This document shows positions 17,987 through 28,254 of a stretch of 64,000 bases of DNA, piece after piece; the first letter of the stretch is position 1, and each line of letters begins with the position of its first letter. This stretch comes from Leptotrichia sp. oral taxon 223 (GTDB lineage Bacteria; Fusobacteriota; Fusobacteriia; Fusobacteriales; Leptotrichiaceae): NCBI RefSeq assembly GCF_013394795.1, contig NZ_JABXYU010000004.1, positions 1 to 64,000 on the forward strand. The letters run 5' to 3'. Position numbers and translations under genes: made by a program. A model generated the notes under the pieces. It did no database searches, was not told where the DNA came from, and worked only from the letters and a program-made list of their open reading frames with translations.

Positions 17987-18928
17987 ATGAAATTACTAGA
18001 AATATTTAAGGATTCTAAAAAACAGAAAACATCTCAAAATGTAATTGATGATGAGCAATTAAAAATAAATTTTATTTATCCTGAAGATGAAGAAATAGCA
18101 AAAATTGTTGAAAATGAAGTTTTGGCACATAGAAATCTTAAACAAATTCTGAAAATAAAAAATGAGTTAGAAGATATTTTAAACGAAAACATAAAACCAG
18201 GTCCTTTTGAATATGATTTGGTGGGACATGACTGCACTGGAACATATTACTATGAAAATATCTGGTTTATAGATTTGCTTGCAACAATTTATGAATATAC
18301 AGAAGAAAATAAGAGATCTAGAAGAAAAATATGTTGTAAAGCAATTTTAAGTAATTTTTATTATTTCGGAGTAACTTTTCCTGATAAAGTTTATGCAGAT
18401 AAATTTAACTATATCGAAAATATTTCTGATGAATTATACGAAAAAGCCCTTTTAGAAGAACAAAGATTAAAAAAGAAACTGTACAAATTTTCTGATGAAT
18501 ATCTAGAAGAAGTAAATAATAAAAAAATACAAGAATTTATAAATTTTGAAATTTCAAGACATAAAAACGAATATGAAAAAGAAGAAATTGCAGAACTTGA
18601 AAACATACTAAATCAAATAATTTATAACATAGACAACGAATCCGAAGAAGAAGATACAAACATTATTAAAAACAAAATCATTAATTTTATTGGAAATAGC
18701 AAAACATTTTCATACCAAAGCAAGAATATTTGGATTATAGAACTGGTAATAAAAATTTTAGAAAATTATTCCCAAGATTTAGCTAAATATAGAGCATTAT
18801 TTTGTATGGAACTTTTAAATCAATTATATCTTTTTGAAATTGAAGATTTAAACGAGTTAAATAAAACTGAGTTTGAAATGATACGAAAAAAATTATATCA
18901 GTATATATCAGTATTACAGATTTTATGA
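17987..18928 (+). CDS. Unknown acidic protein with an internal duplication
   Basis: 313 residues, not recognised. Rich in Glu, Lys, Ile and Asn; no signal peptide or membrane segment. Two halves resemble each other: 'ENIWFIDLLATIYEYTEENK' (about residues 88-107) against 'KNIWIIELVIKILENYSQDL' (about 245-264). In both, the block is followed by a cysteine-containing helix and then 'FYYFGV' or 'LYLFEI'. This suggests an ancient tandem duplication of an all-helical module. AAAGCGAG precedes the ATG. It lies immediately right of the inserted Tn916 and may be part of host accessory content. Confidence 0.75.
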   Translation: MKLLEIFKDSKKQKTSQNVIDDEQLKINFIYPEDEEIAKIVENEVLAHRNLKQILKIKNELEDILNENIKPGPFEYDLVGHDCTGTYYYENIWFIDLLATIYEYTEENKRSRRKICCKAILSNFYYFGVTFPDKVYADKFNYIENISDELYEKALLEEQRLKKKLYKFSDEYLEEVNNKKIQEFINFEISRHKNEYEKEEIAELENILNQIIYNIDNESEEEDTNIIKNKIINFIGNSKTFSYQSKNIWIIELVIKILENYSQDLAKYRALFCMELLNQLYLFEIEDLNELNKTEFEMIRKKLYQYISVLQIL

Positions 18929-19368
18929 TAAATTAAGGATGGAACGAAAGAAAAAGTTTTTGTAAGTAAGAATATTGAAAATTTTTTCAAAAAAGCCCTA
19001 GTTTCTACAACAAGAAGTGTTATCGGTAATCAGCTAACATAATCAAAGTAAAATATGAAATATGAATGAGAAGAGCAGAAGTGTTTCGTATAAGCTTACA
19101 AAAGAAAAAAACGACAACACATCAACAACATATAGCATTATACTATAATAGCACATCAATTTCACTAAAAATATACATAACATACATTATCGGACTAAAA
19201 ATTAAAATTTAACATAATAATATAATATATTTTTATTACGTCCGATAAAATACTTTATATTAATTATTATGTTATGTTTTAAATTTTTGAACTCCTATTT
19301 GTTTTTAACGTTGAATGTTGTCTGGATATTTATTATAACTGTTTAAGTACATATTAATTCTTCCAGTT
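18929..19368. other. Convergent intergenic region holding an imperfect inverted repeat
   Basis: No gene seen. Two arm pairs nest: 19175-19184 with 19268-19277 (10 of 10) and 19187-19195 with 19240-19248 (9 of 9, TTATCGGAC/GTCCGATAA). The pairs sit in the space between two converging genes, so a role in termination is possible, but the arms are long and spaced like a small mobile-element remnant. Confidence 0.5.
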
Positions 19369-19833
19369 TTATAATCCCTTCTTAAAGAAATTCTTAAATT
19401 CTGAAACTTCTGCAGCAGATTGAGTAATAGATACTGAATATGATGCTCCTTTAACTATACCTGGTTGATACGTCATAGGTATAAATTGAAATGAAATTTC
19501 AGGATTAGACACCATACAATACCCCAATGTAGCTTTAGTCTCGCTTTCATTTCTTTTATTAAATATATAAGCCTCACCATATTCTTTTAATTCTGAATCA
19601 ACAGGAATGACTACAACTTCTCCTTCTTTATATCCCACAATAAAATTACTGTGTTTTGTAATCTTAACAATAACGGCATTAGTAAGTTTTTCCATATGAC
19701 AATAAATTAATTTGTAATCATTACCATTAGCAACACAGCCATTAAATATTTCTCTCATTCTTGCTTTGTTTTTTTCATTTTCCTCATCAGTAGCTCCTAA
19801 AAACGCTTTTTTTACTAAATCTTTAAGTTTCAT
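19369..19833 (-). CDS. Unknown small cytoplasmic protein
   Basis: 154 residues, not recognised. It starts 'MKLKDLVKKAFLGATDEENEKNKARMREIF' and appears soluble, with a beta-rich middle part ('NFIVGYKEGEVVVIPVD'). GGGAG stands 9 bases upstream of the ATG. It lies alone, transcribed leftward, converging on the gene at 17987 and 130 bases beyond the end of the helicase gene. No motif supports a function. Confidence 0.7.
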   Translation of the reverse strand: MKLKDLVKKAFLGATDEENEKNKARMREIFNGCVANGNDYKLIYCHMEKLTNAVIVKITKHSNFIVGYKEGEVVVIPVDSELKEYGEAYIFNKRNESETKATLGYCMVSNPEISFQFIPMTYQPGIVKGASYSVSITQSAAEVSEFKNFFKKGL

Positions 19834-19966
19834 TGTTATATTTCTCCCTATTTTAATATTTTTTATTTTTATAAATTTTAATCATAAACTAATAACTTTA
19901 TATTTAATTCATTACTTATATTTTTATTGTCAAAAGAAAGTAACATTATACATTATATCTCTTCAT

Positions 19967-22900
19967 TTAGTCTAAATTATACAATTCGTATATCAACTCT
20001 TGTGGTATTTTCTCGTCTAACTTCCATAAAATCCTCATTGGTTTATCTCCATAGCTTTTATAATAATTGGCTTTTCCTAGATAAATAAATGGATTTGTTT
20101 TATTGTTATTCATGAACGCATATTTTCTTATAAATATGTGGACATTATACCCTAATTCACTATGATTAGTAAACATTTTCCCAACATTTGAGTTATGGGC
20201 TGTTTTAGGTTGGCTTATCCATTGAATTAGGTTGTCGGCAAATAATGAATTATCGTATTTTAAATTTTCTTGTAAAATATGGGTTTTGTCAATTGTTGCA
20301 AAAAGGCAAATATCCTTGTCTGTATTAGCATAACCTGCTCTCCAGCTGCCTTTTGGCACTTTGGAATCCAGTAAAATTTGGAGCTCTACTCTTTTATATT
20401 TTTTGTATGGAATTAAAATATTTTCATTAAAGATCGATAAATCATTATTTTTATTAAATTCTGCCAATCCTAAATATAGTAAATCTTTTAGACGAATCTT
20501 GAAATTGTAATTTAAATTTTGAGAATTATCTAAATTTATAAGTTTCTGATTTATTTCCTTTTTATTATCATTTTTAACTTTGAATAAATTGTTATATTTT
20601 TTATAAAACTTAAAAGAATCAGGATTATTTAAATCTTGTTCTAAAATTTTATCTTCAACTAATTCTTTAAAAATACGGTTTATTACGTACTCTTTTTCAA
20701 AATTATTTTTAATATTAAAATAATTTTTATATTCATTAATAATGATTTCTGAAGTTATAAAATCATTGTTTATCAAATAATTTATAATTAAATATGTAAA
20801 TGGCTCTACAAGCGTCAATTTTTTTTCTAAATATGCCAAAAATTCAATTTCTTTTGAATTTAAAGATATTTTATTTTGTTTTAAAATTTGAGGCTTTTCA
20901 AATTGTAACTGTGCATTATAAAATGAGTCTAATTTTAAGGATAATTCTTGAAATAATTCGATATTTGTATCAAAATCACTTACTTTTAAAATTTCATTTT
21001 CAGATTTGCCAATTTCCTGTTTATAATTCAAATACAATTCTTTTAAAATATTTTTAGAACTAAAGTTAATTTTTTCGATTTTTTCAATAATACGGTTTTG
21101 ACATACTCTATCCAGTTCCACATAACAGGATTTTGGGATATTTGAAAATTGATTTTTTATTTCGTTTATTATTTTTTCTTTTTTAGTAAATAAAGTATCC
21201 TTATTATCAACTTCGTTTGAAAAATAATTTATTAACAAATAATCTTTCTTATGATTTCCAATAAAATCAATAATTGTAACAAAATCTTTATTTTCAGCCT
21301 TTCTTAATCCTCTTCCAATTTGCTGTATAAAAATTGTTGAGGACATTGTGGGACGTAAGAATAGTAACAAATTAATTGTTGGAATGTCAATTCCTTCATT
21401 TAAAATATCTACTACACATAAGATTTCAATTTTTTTATTTTTAAATTTTTCTAAAATTTCTGCTCTATCATTTGAGCTTGTATTTGCTGTGATTACAGCG
21501 GATTTGTAGCCCTTGTTTGTAAATTCTTCTTTTATGAAAAAAGCATGCTCTATATTTTGGCAAAATGCGACAGCACTTAATTTATCGCCATCAAAACCAA
21601 ACTTATTGATTTTTTCAACAATATAATCGGTACGTGCATTCAGTAATAAATTTTCTAATAATACTTTTTCATTGTATTTCCCATTTTTATAAGGAATATT
21701 ATCATAATTAATTGTATAATCATTTACTCCAAAATAATGAAAAGGCACAATCAAATCCTCTTCCAAAGCCTCCTTTATCCCAATTTCATCAACAACATTG
21801 TAATCACAAAGTGAAAGAATATCCTTACCATCCATACGTTTTGGAGTCGCTGTCAAGCCTAGCAAAAATTTACTCTGAAAATATGATAGCGTCTTTAAAT
21901 AAGTGTCTGACATTGAATGATGAAATTCGTCAACTATGATATAATCAAAAAAATCAAGTTTAAATTCATTGTAACAATTTCTTAATGATTGAATTGAGGC
22001 AAAAATCATGTTTTTATTAATTTCTTTTAATCCACCATAAATTCTTCCGAATTCATTTTTATCAATTTTAAGAATTCTCGAAAAAACATTCATTGCATTT
22101 TCCAGCAACTCTTCACGATGAGCAATGAATAAAAATTTTATATTTGAAATTTTGGGCTTTTTATCATTTATTTTAAATAATTTATTTTCAGTATTAAAAT
22201 CAACTTCAAAAAATTGTTTTACATCCATTGCGGCAAGGTAAGTTTTTCCTGTACCAGTTGCAGAAATTACAAGACCCTTTTTATTTCTATTTTCTCTTGT
22301 TTCCTTCAACTTTTCCAAAACTCTTTTTTGCATGCTGTTTGGAATAAATTCATCTTTTTGTTTTATTTTTGTTTTTCTATAATCAAATGTATTTTGTGTG
22401 CTTATAGAGTTTTTATATTTTTCATATTCATCAATAAAATCTTCTGTCAATTCTATTGCTTCATTGCTGTGCCATAATTTCCCAAATTGATTTAATGATT
22501 TTTCATAAATATTAAAAAAACTGCTATCTGTCAGTTTCACATTCCACTCTTCTGCCGAATACAAGGCACTTTGACTAATATTAGACGATCCGATTATAAC
22601 ACTATGATATTTTTCTTTTTCAAACAAATATGCTTTTGTGTGGAAACTCTCACTTGAATTATTGTAAATTTTTACTTTTATGTTTTTGTATGATAAAAGT
22701 TTTCGCAACGCCTTTGAATCCGTAATATTCAAATAAACAGAAGTTATAATTTCACCTTGAATACCTTGTTTTTCAAGTTCGTCCAAAGTGCTTATCAATA
22801 GCTGGATTCCTGAATATTTTATAAAACTTACTATAAAATAGAATTTTTTACAGTTTGATAATTCCTGTTTTAAATAAATAAAAAAATTATGAAACTTTAC

Positions 22901-23233
22901 TTTTTCGTTTATAATTAATTCATTTATATTGCCGATTATATCTTTATTCTTTCGTTTTAATGGTAATTCAAAGTGAAAATCAGTATTTTGAATTTTTATT
23001 TTTTCTGATTCATCTGTAAATGCCTGATTTAACAAATACAATTGTTTTTCAGTAAATTCAATAACTTTTTGATAATCATTTTTCTCAATAAAATCAGAAA
23101 TTTTTTCTGAAAAAGTTTCCAGAACTTCAAATTCCAGATTTTCCTTGTATTCGGTTATTTCTAAAAAATTATCATTTTTTTCTTCTGTATTTATCAAATT
23201 ATTTGGCTCAGATTTTTTTACTAAAATACTCAT
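19967..23233 (-). CDS. SF2 helicase with PLD nuclease-like N-domain and DUF3427-type tail
   Basis: 1088 residues from ATG 23233 (GGAG 5 bases upstream; a GTG two codons earlier overlaps that site). An N-terminal phospholipase-D-like domain has the HxK signature in 'HTKAYLF' (about residue 198) followed by 'GSSNIS'. The helicase core has 'ATGTGKT' (about 325-331), 'VDEFHH' (about 434), 'LTATPKR' and 'QQIGRGLRKA'. The long C-terminal part resembles the DUF3427 domain. Proteins of this architecture are patchily distributed and often sit in restriction or defence settings; the substrate is not known. Transcribed after the exonuclease gene with a 47-base gap, so the two probably work together. I am sure of the domains, not of the pathway. 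Confidence 0.85.
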   Translation of the reverse strand: MSILVKKSEPNNLINTEEKNDNFLEITEYKENLEFEVLETFSEKISDFIEKNDYQKVIEFTEKQLYLLNQAFTDESEKIKIQNTDFHFELPLKRKNKDIIGNINELIINEKVKFHNFFIYLKQELSNCKKFYFIVSFIKYSGIQLLISTLDELEKQGIQGEIITSVYLNITDSKALRKLLSYKNIKVKIYNNSSESFHTKAYLFEKEKYHSVIIGSSNISQSALYSAEEWNVKLTDSSFFNIYEKSLNQFGKLWHSNEAIELTEDFIDEYEKYKNSISTQNTFDYRKTKIKQKDEFIPNSMQKRVLEKLKETRENRNKKGLVISATGTGKTYLAAMDVKQFFEVDFNTENKLFKINDKKPKISNIKFLFIAHREELLENAMNVFSRILKIDKNEFGRIYGGLKEINKNMIFASIQSLRNCYNEFKLDFFDYIIVDEFHHSMSDTYLKTLSYFQSKFLLGLTATPKRMDGKDILSLCDYNVVDEIGIKEALEEDLIVPFHYFGVNDYTINYDNIPYKNGKYNEKVLLENLLLNARTDYIVEKINKFGFDGDKLSAVAFCQNIEHAFFIKEEFTNKGYKSAVITANTSSNDRAEILEKFKNKKIEILCVVDILNEGIDIPTINLLLFLRPTMSSTIFIQQIGRGLRKAENKDFVTIIDFIGNHKKDYLLINYFSNEVDNKDTLFTKKEKIINEIKNQFSNIPKSCYVELDRVCQNRIIEKIEKINFSSKNILKELYLNYKQEIGKSENEILKVSDFDTNIELFQELSLKLDSFYNAQLQFEKPQILKQNKISLNSKEIEFLAYLEKKLTLVEPFTYLIINYLINNDFITSEIIINEYKNYFNIKNNFEKEYVINRIFKELVEDKILEQDLNNPDSFKFYKKYNNLFKVKNDNKKEINQKLINLDNSQNLNYNFKIRLKDLLYLGLAEFNKNNDLSIFNENILIPYKKYKRVELQILLDSKVPKGSWRAGYANTDKDICLFATIDKTHILQENLKYDNSLFADNLIQWISQPKTAHNSNVGKMFTNHSELGYNVHIFIRKYAFMNNNKTNPFIYLGKANYYKSYGDKPMRILWKLDEKIPQELIYELYNLD

Positions 23234-23280
23234 TTTCACTCCGTTTGTTCTATTTTTTCTATTTCCTGATTTTATATAAA

Positions 23281-23919
23281 TTATTCCTTTTTCAAAAATT
23301 CTAAAATCCGTTTATTTCCAGTCTTATGCTTCATCATCTTGAAGAAAATTCTAAACATTATTAAAACATCATAATAACTGCCGTGCAGCTGGCTTTCTTC
23401 AAATGGAATATTATAATAATTGGCACATTCCATAAGTTTTGGCCATTTGTAATTTCCGTAGGAAGAACCGTTTACTTTGACGATGTCTATATTTGTTAGC
23501 ATTGTATCAAATTGATTTTGCAGAGGAAAATCTACGAAACTTCTGTCAAATTTTATGTTATGGGCTACAAAATGGTTGGTATCCTGACAAAATAAAAAGA
23601 AATTATCCATATCTTCCTTAAAAGTCAAAGGATATTCAATTCCTGTATTTTTAATGATGCTCTTTCTTTCGCTTAAAATCACATCATCTGTCAATCCGTT
23701 TACACTAACTGCACCTTCATTTAACTCTTCACCTTCATTTCTAAAATAAAATCTGTTAAATTCAGACACTTTTTTCCATTTATTTCTTTCTTCTCCAGTA
23801 TTTTCAGAATTATAATTCACTTTTATTGCAGACATTGACAAAACTGAACTTCCCTGAAATCCATTTGTTTCCACATCAAAAAATATTATATTCTTATTTA
23901 GTTTTTTTTCTTTGTTCAC
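23281..23919 (-). CDS. DnaQ-like DEDDh 3'-5' exonuclease
   Basis: 212 residues. All DEDDh residues are visible: Asp15 and Glu17 in 'FFDVETNG', Asp125 in 'HNIKFD', and His179 with Asp184 in 'HGSYYD'. It should degrade DNA or RNA from 3' ends with two metal ions. It is a stand-alone exonuclease, not fused to a polymerase, and lies between lepA (42 bases upstream) and the PLD-helicase gene (47 bases downstream), all leftward. The exonuclease-helicase pairing hints at a DNA repair or defence function; it could also be an oligoribonuclease-like housekeeping enzyme. Confidence 0.85.
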   Translation of the reverse strand: MNKEKKLNKNIIFFDVETNGFQGSSVLSMSAIKVNYNSENTGEERNKWKKVSEFNRFYFRNEGEELNEGAVSVNGLTDDVILSERKSIIKNTGIEYPLTFKEDMDNFFLFCQDTNHFVAHNIKFDRSFVDFPLQNQFDTMLTNIDIVKVNGSSYGNYKWPKLMECANYYNIPFEESQLHGSYYDVLIMFRIFFKMMKHKTGNKRILEFLKKE

Positions 23920-23961
23920 TTTTTTCTCTTTTCCTTATATTTTTACACAAGATATAAAAAA

Positions 23962-25758
23962 TTAATCATTTAGTTTTAATACTGATAAAAACGCTTCTTG
24001 TGGTATTTCTACATTTCCGATTGCCTTCATACGTTTTTTACCTTCTTTTTGTTTTTCTAATAATTTTTTCTTACGTGTAATATCTCCACCATAACATTTT
24101 GCAAGTACGTTCTTTCTAAGTGCCTTAATTGTTTCCCTTGCAATTATTTTTGTACCTAATGCAGCCTGCAATGGTATTTCAAACTGCTGTCTTGGGATTA
24201 CATCTTTTAATTTTTCAACGATTGCACGCCCTCTGTAATAAGCATTTTCTTTATGGGCAATGAATGAAAAGTCATCTACTGGATTTCCACTTACCAAAAT
24301 ATCAACTTTTACCAAATCCGATTCCTTGTATCCAATCATCTCATATTCAAACGAAGCGTAACCTTTTGTACGTGATTTTAATTTGTCATAAAAATCAATT
24401 ACTATTTCTGCAAGTGGCAAATCGTAACTTATCATTGTACGAGTTTCATCAAGGTAATTCATATTAAGGAAGTTGCCTCTTTTTTCCTGACAAAGCTCCA
24501 TTACGTTTCCGACATAATCCTTTGGAACAATGATTGTACCCTTTACATAAGGTTCCTCAATATACTTTTTCCCTTCTGGAAATTCTGCTGGATTGTCAAT
24601 TACTACCATTTCTCCTTGTTCAGGCGTTACATGATATTTAACAGATGGTGCTGTTGAAATCAAATCAATGTTAAATTCACGACGCAATCTTTCTACAACT
24701 ATTTCCATATGCAAAAGTCCTAAGAATCCGCATCTGAATCCAAATCCCAACGCAAGTGAAGTTTCTGGAGCATAAGATAATGATGCATCATTTAACTGTA
24801 ATTTTTCCAATGCTTCCCTTAAATCTTCATAATCGTCTGTCGAAACTGGATAAATTCCCGCAAAAACCATACTTAATGCAGGACGATAACCTTCAAGAGC
24901 TATGTCTGTTGGATTGTTCACATGCGTAATTGTATCCCCAACTTGTGTATCCTTAATTGACTTAATTCCAGTAATAATATACCCAACCGAGCCAACTGTC
25001 AATTCATCAACTTCCTTCATTTTAGGCGAGAAAATCCCAACTTCCAATACGTCAAATTCCTTTTCGGTAGACATAATCTTAATTCTGTCTCCTTTTGCAA
25101 TTTTCCCTTCAATTATTCTAATGTACGTTATAACTCCTCTAAAATCATCATAATGCGAGTCAAAAATTAACGCCTTCAACGGACTGTCAATTTCTCCTTT
25201 AGGTGCGGGAATATGCTCAATAATTGCCTCCAATAAGTCCTCGATTCCAAATCCAGTTTTTCCAGAAACAAGAACAGCGTCGTCTGATGGAAGCCCAATA
25301 ACTTCCTCTATTTCCAGTTTAACCTTGTCAGGATCCGCAGATGGCAAGTCAATTTTATTTATTACAGGCAATATTTCCAAATCATTTTCCAAAGCCAAAT
25401 ACACGTTTGCCAATGTCTGTGCTTCAATTCCCTGTGCAGCGTCAACTACAAGCAAGGCTCCGTCACAAGCTGCAAGCGATCTTGACACTTCGTAAATAAA
25501 GTCAACGTGTCCTGGAGTATCAATTAAATTTAACTCATAAGTTTCCCCATTTCGAGCCTTATATTTCAACGTAACCGCCTGTGCCTTAATCGTTATCCCT
25601 TTTTCTCTTTCTAAATCCATACTATCCAACAGCTGATCCACCATTTCCCTTTGTGTTACAGTCCCTGTCTGTTCCAAAAGCCTGTCCGCAATAGTAGATT
25701 TTCCGTGATCAATATGTGCTATTATCGAAAAATTTCTTTTATTCTTTTGATCCAACAT
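23962..25758 (-). CDS. lepA: LepA (EF4), back-translocating elongation factor
   Basis: 598 residues, normal for the family. GTPase motifs: 'AHIDHGKST' (13-21), 'DTPGHVDF' (about 80) and 'NKIDLP' (about 134). The LepA-specific C-terminal domain ends '[25 protein letters not shown]'. LepA binds the ribosome like EF-G and affects initiation and recovery under ionic stress. GGAGG precedes the start by about 10 bases. Host marker gene; its protein would be useful for placing the organism. Confidence 0.98.
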   Translation of the reverse strand: MLDQKNKRNFSIIAHIDHGKSTIADRLLEQTGTVTQREMVDQLLDSMDLEREKGITIKAQAVTLKYKARNGETYELNLIDTPGHVDFIYEVSRSLAACDGALLVVDAAQGIEAQTLANVYLALENDLEILPVINKIDLPSADPDKVKLEIEEVIGLPSDDAVLVSGKTGFGIEDLLEAIIEHIPAPKGEIDSPLKALIFDSHYDDFRGVITYIRIIEGKIAKGDRIKIMSTEKEFDVLEVGIFSPKMKEVDELTVGSVGYIITGIKSIKDTQVGDTITHVNNPTDIALEGYRPALSMVFAGIYPVSTDDYEDLREALEKLQLNDASLSYAPETSLALGFGFRCGFLGLLHMEIVVERLRREFNIDLISTAPSVKYHVTPEQGEMVVIDNPAEFPEGKKYIEEPYVKGTIIVPKDYVGNVMELCQEKRGNFLNMNYLDETRTMISYDLPLAEIVIDFYDKLKSRTKGYASFEYEMIGYKESDLVKVDILVSGNPVDDFSFIAHKENAYYRGRAIVEKLKDVIPRQQFEIPLQAALGTKIIARETIKALRKNVLAKCYGGDITRKKKLLEKQKEGKKRMKAIGNVEIPQEAFLSVLKLND

Positions 25759-26100
25759 TTATATTGTTTCCTCCGTCTATCATCTTTTAGTATATTTTAT
25801 AAAATGAGTAACTATTCCATCCGAACCTAGTTACTCAACATTATTCATATTATATAATAATTTTACATTTTTTCATAGTCTTTAACAAAAATATTTTATC
25901 AAAATTCAGTTATTTTTTATATTATATTCCAATTTCTCGCAAAATTATAGTAAAACTACTTTAAAACTGAACTTAAAGACCATAACTATTTTATTCAAAC
26001 CCTGAGTTTGTATAATTTTTAATAGTTTAATTTTAAATAGGTTCGAGTATACTTTAAAATTAGAAATAAAAATTACATTTGCATCACTTAAATTATAAAT
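25759..26100 (-). promoter_or_regulatory. lepA leader with hairpin
   Basis: No gene. Read leftward, arms 25829-25837 and 25805-25813 (TGAGTAACT/AGTTACTCA, 9 of 9) enclose 15 bases and are followed by TTTTAT, 47 bases before the lepA start. This could end transcripts from the gene at 26101 or attenuate lepA. Confidence 0.45.
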
Positions 26101-26766
26101 TTATTTAACTTTTAACTGATTCCCAGATTGAAAAATAAAATAATTTACATTCGATAAAAATTCCCTAAAATATGATTTTGGTATGGAAATAAGCGGTGTT
26201 TTCGCTGGAAGTCCGTAAATTTCATAATTTTCATTGTCAAATCCAACTTTTCTAGCAATATTTTTAGAACGGAAAATATGATAATCATTCGTTACAATCA
26301 ATACTTTTATTTTTTGATTTTTTTCATTATTATTTAAAATATTTTTACCATTTTCAATATTTTTTATCTTCTCAAGACTGAATTTAAAATTCTCAACAGT
26401 ATTCTTAGATTTATCCTCCAAAATAATTCTATCCTCACTAATTCCATTTTTCAAAAGTTCCTTTTTTATCGCCAATCCTTCTGCCACATTTTCATTTTTC
26501 CCTTGTCCACCAGTTGCAATAACCTTAACTTCTGGCTTTTTCTTTAAATACTCAGTTGCAGCCTTTATCCTTTCCATAAGTGATTTAGTCGGATTTTCTC
26601 CTTTTACTCTTGCTCCCAGTATTATTACATAATCCACTTTTTTATTTTCATTTACGGCTTTTCTATCAGTTATATATTCTTTTATTATAAAATATTGGAC
26701 AAAGCAAAATAAAAAAATAAATATGATGATAGAGATTTTTATTAATTTTATAATTATATCTTTCAT
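26101..26766 (-). CDS. SanA/YdcF-family (DUF218) membrane-anchored protein
   Basis: 221 residues. One N-terminal membrane segment (about 8-28) is followed by a DUF218 domain: 'DYVIILGARVKGENPT', 'VIATGGQGKNE', 'ENFKFS' and 'LIVTNDYHIFRS'. The family (SanA, ElyC, YdcF) is linked to envelope integrity and peptidoglycan precursor or vancomycin phenotypes in enterobacteria. The biochemical activity is not settled. It lies just downstream of the frameshifted gene at 26783. Confidence 0.85.
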   Translation of the reverse strand: MKDIIIKLIKISIIIFIFLFCFVQYFIIKEYITDRKAVNENKKVDYVIILGARVKGENPTKSLMERIKAATEYLKKKPEVKVIATGGQGKNENVAEGLAIKKELLKNGISEDRIILEDKSKNTVENFKFSLEKIKNIENGKNILNNNEKNQKIKVLIVTNDYHIFRSKNIARKVGFDNENYEIYGLPAKTPLISIPKSYFREFLSNVNYFIFQSGNQLKVK

Positions 26767-26782
26767 ATTTTATTTCCTTAAA

Positions 26783-27321
26783 TTATAATATTTCTATTTT
26801 ATCTGAACCATTATTCATTCGATATTTTATGTTTTTATTATCTGGAATATTAGTTATTCTGCTATTTCTTATTGCATTACTAATTACAGATGTATTTTTA
26901 ATAAAATCATCAGTTTTAAGAAGATAATAAGCGTTATGTGTCCAAACACTATTATGATCTATAGTAAAATCAGCTCCTATATCTGCTATTTTAGAACTTT
27001 TATTCCATTTATTAAAAAAAGAAATCTTTTTTAACAATGTACTATTTGTTTCAATAAAAACATACATATGAACATATATTTCTTTAGCCATATCTCTTGG
27101 TATTTGCTTAAACTCTTTTCTTTTTTTTGTTCTTTTCGTTTCATTTCATATAAAATTTTTAATTTTTTAGAAATATCTTCCAAAACTCCTAATGAAAAAT
27201 AAAAACATAGTGTCAACATATATCTAGAATCCATATTAATTCTTATTCTATTTCTTTCTAATTCAATTTCTATCTCAATTATAAAGGTTAATCCATTAAA
27301 TTTATATTCAATTTTTTCCAT
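26783..27321 (-). pseudogene. Unknown 179-residue protein split by a slip in an A8 run
   Basis: Two overlapping frames join if the A8 run (T8 on the + strand, 27121-27128) had nine bases: total length 539 plus 1 gives 180 codons. The first part starts 'MEKIEYKFNGLTFIIEIEIE' and the second continues '..FKQIPRDMAKEIYVHMYVF'. The start overlaps the stop of the upstream gene as TAATG, so translation is coupled. Not recognised. The long homopolymer could be a true phase-variable tract or a sequencing miscount. Confidence 0.6.
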
Positions 27322-28244
27322 TACTCATCTTTCCCATCAGCATCACTTTCTCCTTTTATCAGACTCGCTGGTAAGTATAAAAACAATTCTAACATATTAT
27401 CTGTTTCTCTTAAATCTTTCAATTTGTGTATTTTCTTAATATTTTTATTTCCAAGCTCATATTCACTTAATATAAAATCTGTACTTTTATCAGTTACCAT
27501 ATACAAATAGATCTTTTCATTACTTTTATTCATTAATATCAAATATCCATTTACTTTTTCCGCTAATCTATCCATACTTTCATAATTTATATATGTGCTT
27601 AAAGAAATCATTATTATATTTTTATTTTCATTATCAGGAATAAAACCAAAATTGAAGGGAAAATAATCAGACTTTGGATAAATTATTTCCTTTTTATTCT
27701 CTTTATAATAAATTCTTTTAACCATTGGCATTTTATGAATTATTTCAAGCATTTCCTTCTCATTTTTTATATTTGATATTTCTGTACTGTAAACTATCGA
27801 TTTAGGTTCACAGTAATGCTGATTATAAAATTCGGAAAAAAAGTAACAACTAAAAAAACATAGTATCACTTTTATTAATCTTTTTAAATTTTTTTGTTTC
27901 AAATATCTTGTAATTGAAAGCAAAATTAATTGAAATGCTGAAAAAATAATATACACATACATAATAACTATATTCCAAAATTTATTCATATCATTAAATC
28001 CAGAATATTTCATTCCAAAAATAGAAATACCAATTATCATCGTTACCCAATAAATATTAATTTTTTTTGTCTTTAAAGCGATAATTAATGATAAAGCAAC
28101 ACAAATTACTAAATTTGATAATATCATTATTCTGGTTGTATATCCTGAATGACCACTTGAAAATATAATTATATTTCGAAAAAGAAACAGTAAATATGCA
28201 ATATAAATCCTATTTTTAAATTTATCTTTCACATTTTTCTCCAT
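27321..28244 (-). CDS. Unknown membrane protein
   Basis: 307 residues. About five hydrophobic segments in the first 140 residues are followed by a soluble domain of about 150 residues ('SIVYSTEISNIKNEKEMLEII', 'KIYLYMVTDKSTDFILSEYELG'). Not recognised. It begins 10 bases after the vapD stop and overlaps the next gene by one base, so vapD, this gene and the frameshifted one look like one transcript. Confidence 0.7.
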   Translation of the reverse strand: MEKNVKDKFKNRIYIAYLLFLFRNIIIFSSGHSGYTTRIMILSNLVICVALSLIIALKTKKINIYWVTMIIGISIFGMKYSGFNDMNKFWNIVIMYVYIIFSAFQLILLSITRYLKQKNLKRLIKVILCFFSCYFFSEFYNQHYCEPKSIVYSTEISNIKNEKEMLEIIHKMPMVKRIYYKENKKEIIYPKSDYFPFNFGFIPDNENKNIIMISLSTYINYESMDRLAEKVNGYLILMNKSNEKIYLYMVTDKSTDFILSEYELGNKNIKKIHKLKDLRETDNMLELFLYLPASLIKGESDADGKDE

Positions 28245-28254
28245 TTTTATTATA

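Noticed and set aside
24902-25153. Open frames on the opposite strand of lepA, the exporter genes and others
   Set aside because: They lie inside strongly supported genes, have no ribosome sites and read as low-complexity antisense shadows.
25930-25965. Recurring AAACTACTTTAAAA-like words (also near 44040 and 52268)
   Set aside because: So AT-rich that chance recurrence is likely; no consistent position relative to genes.
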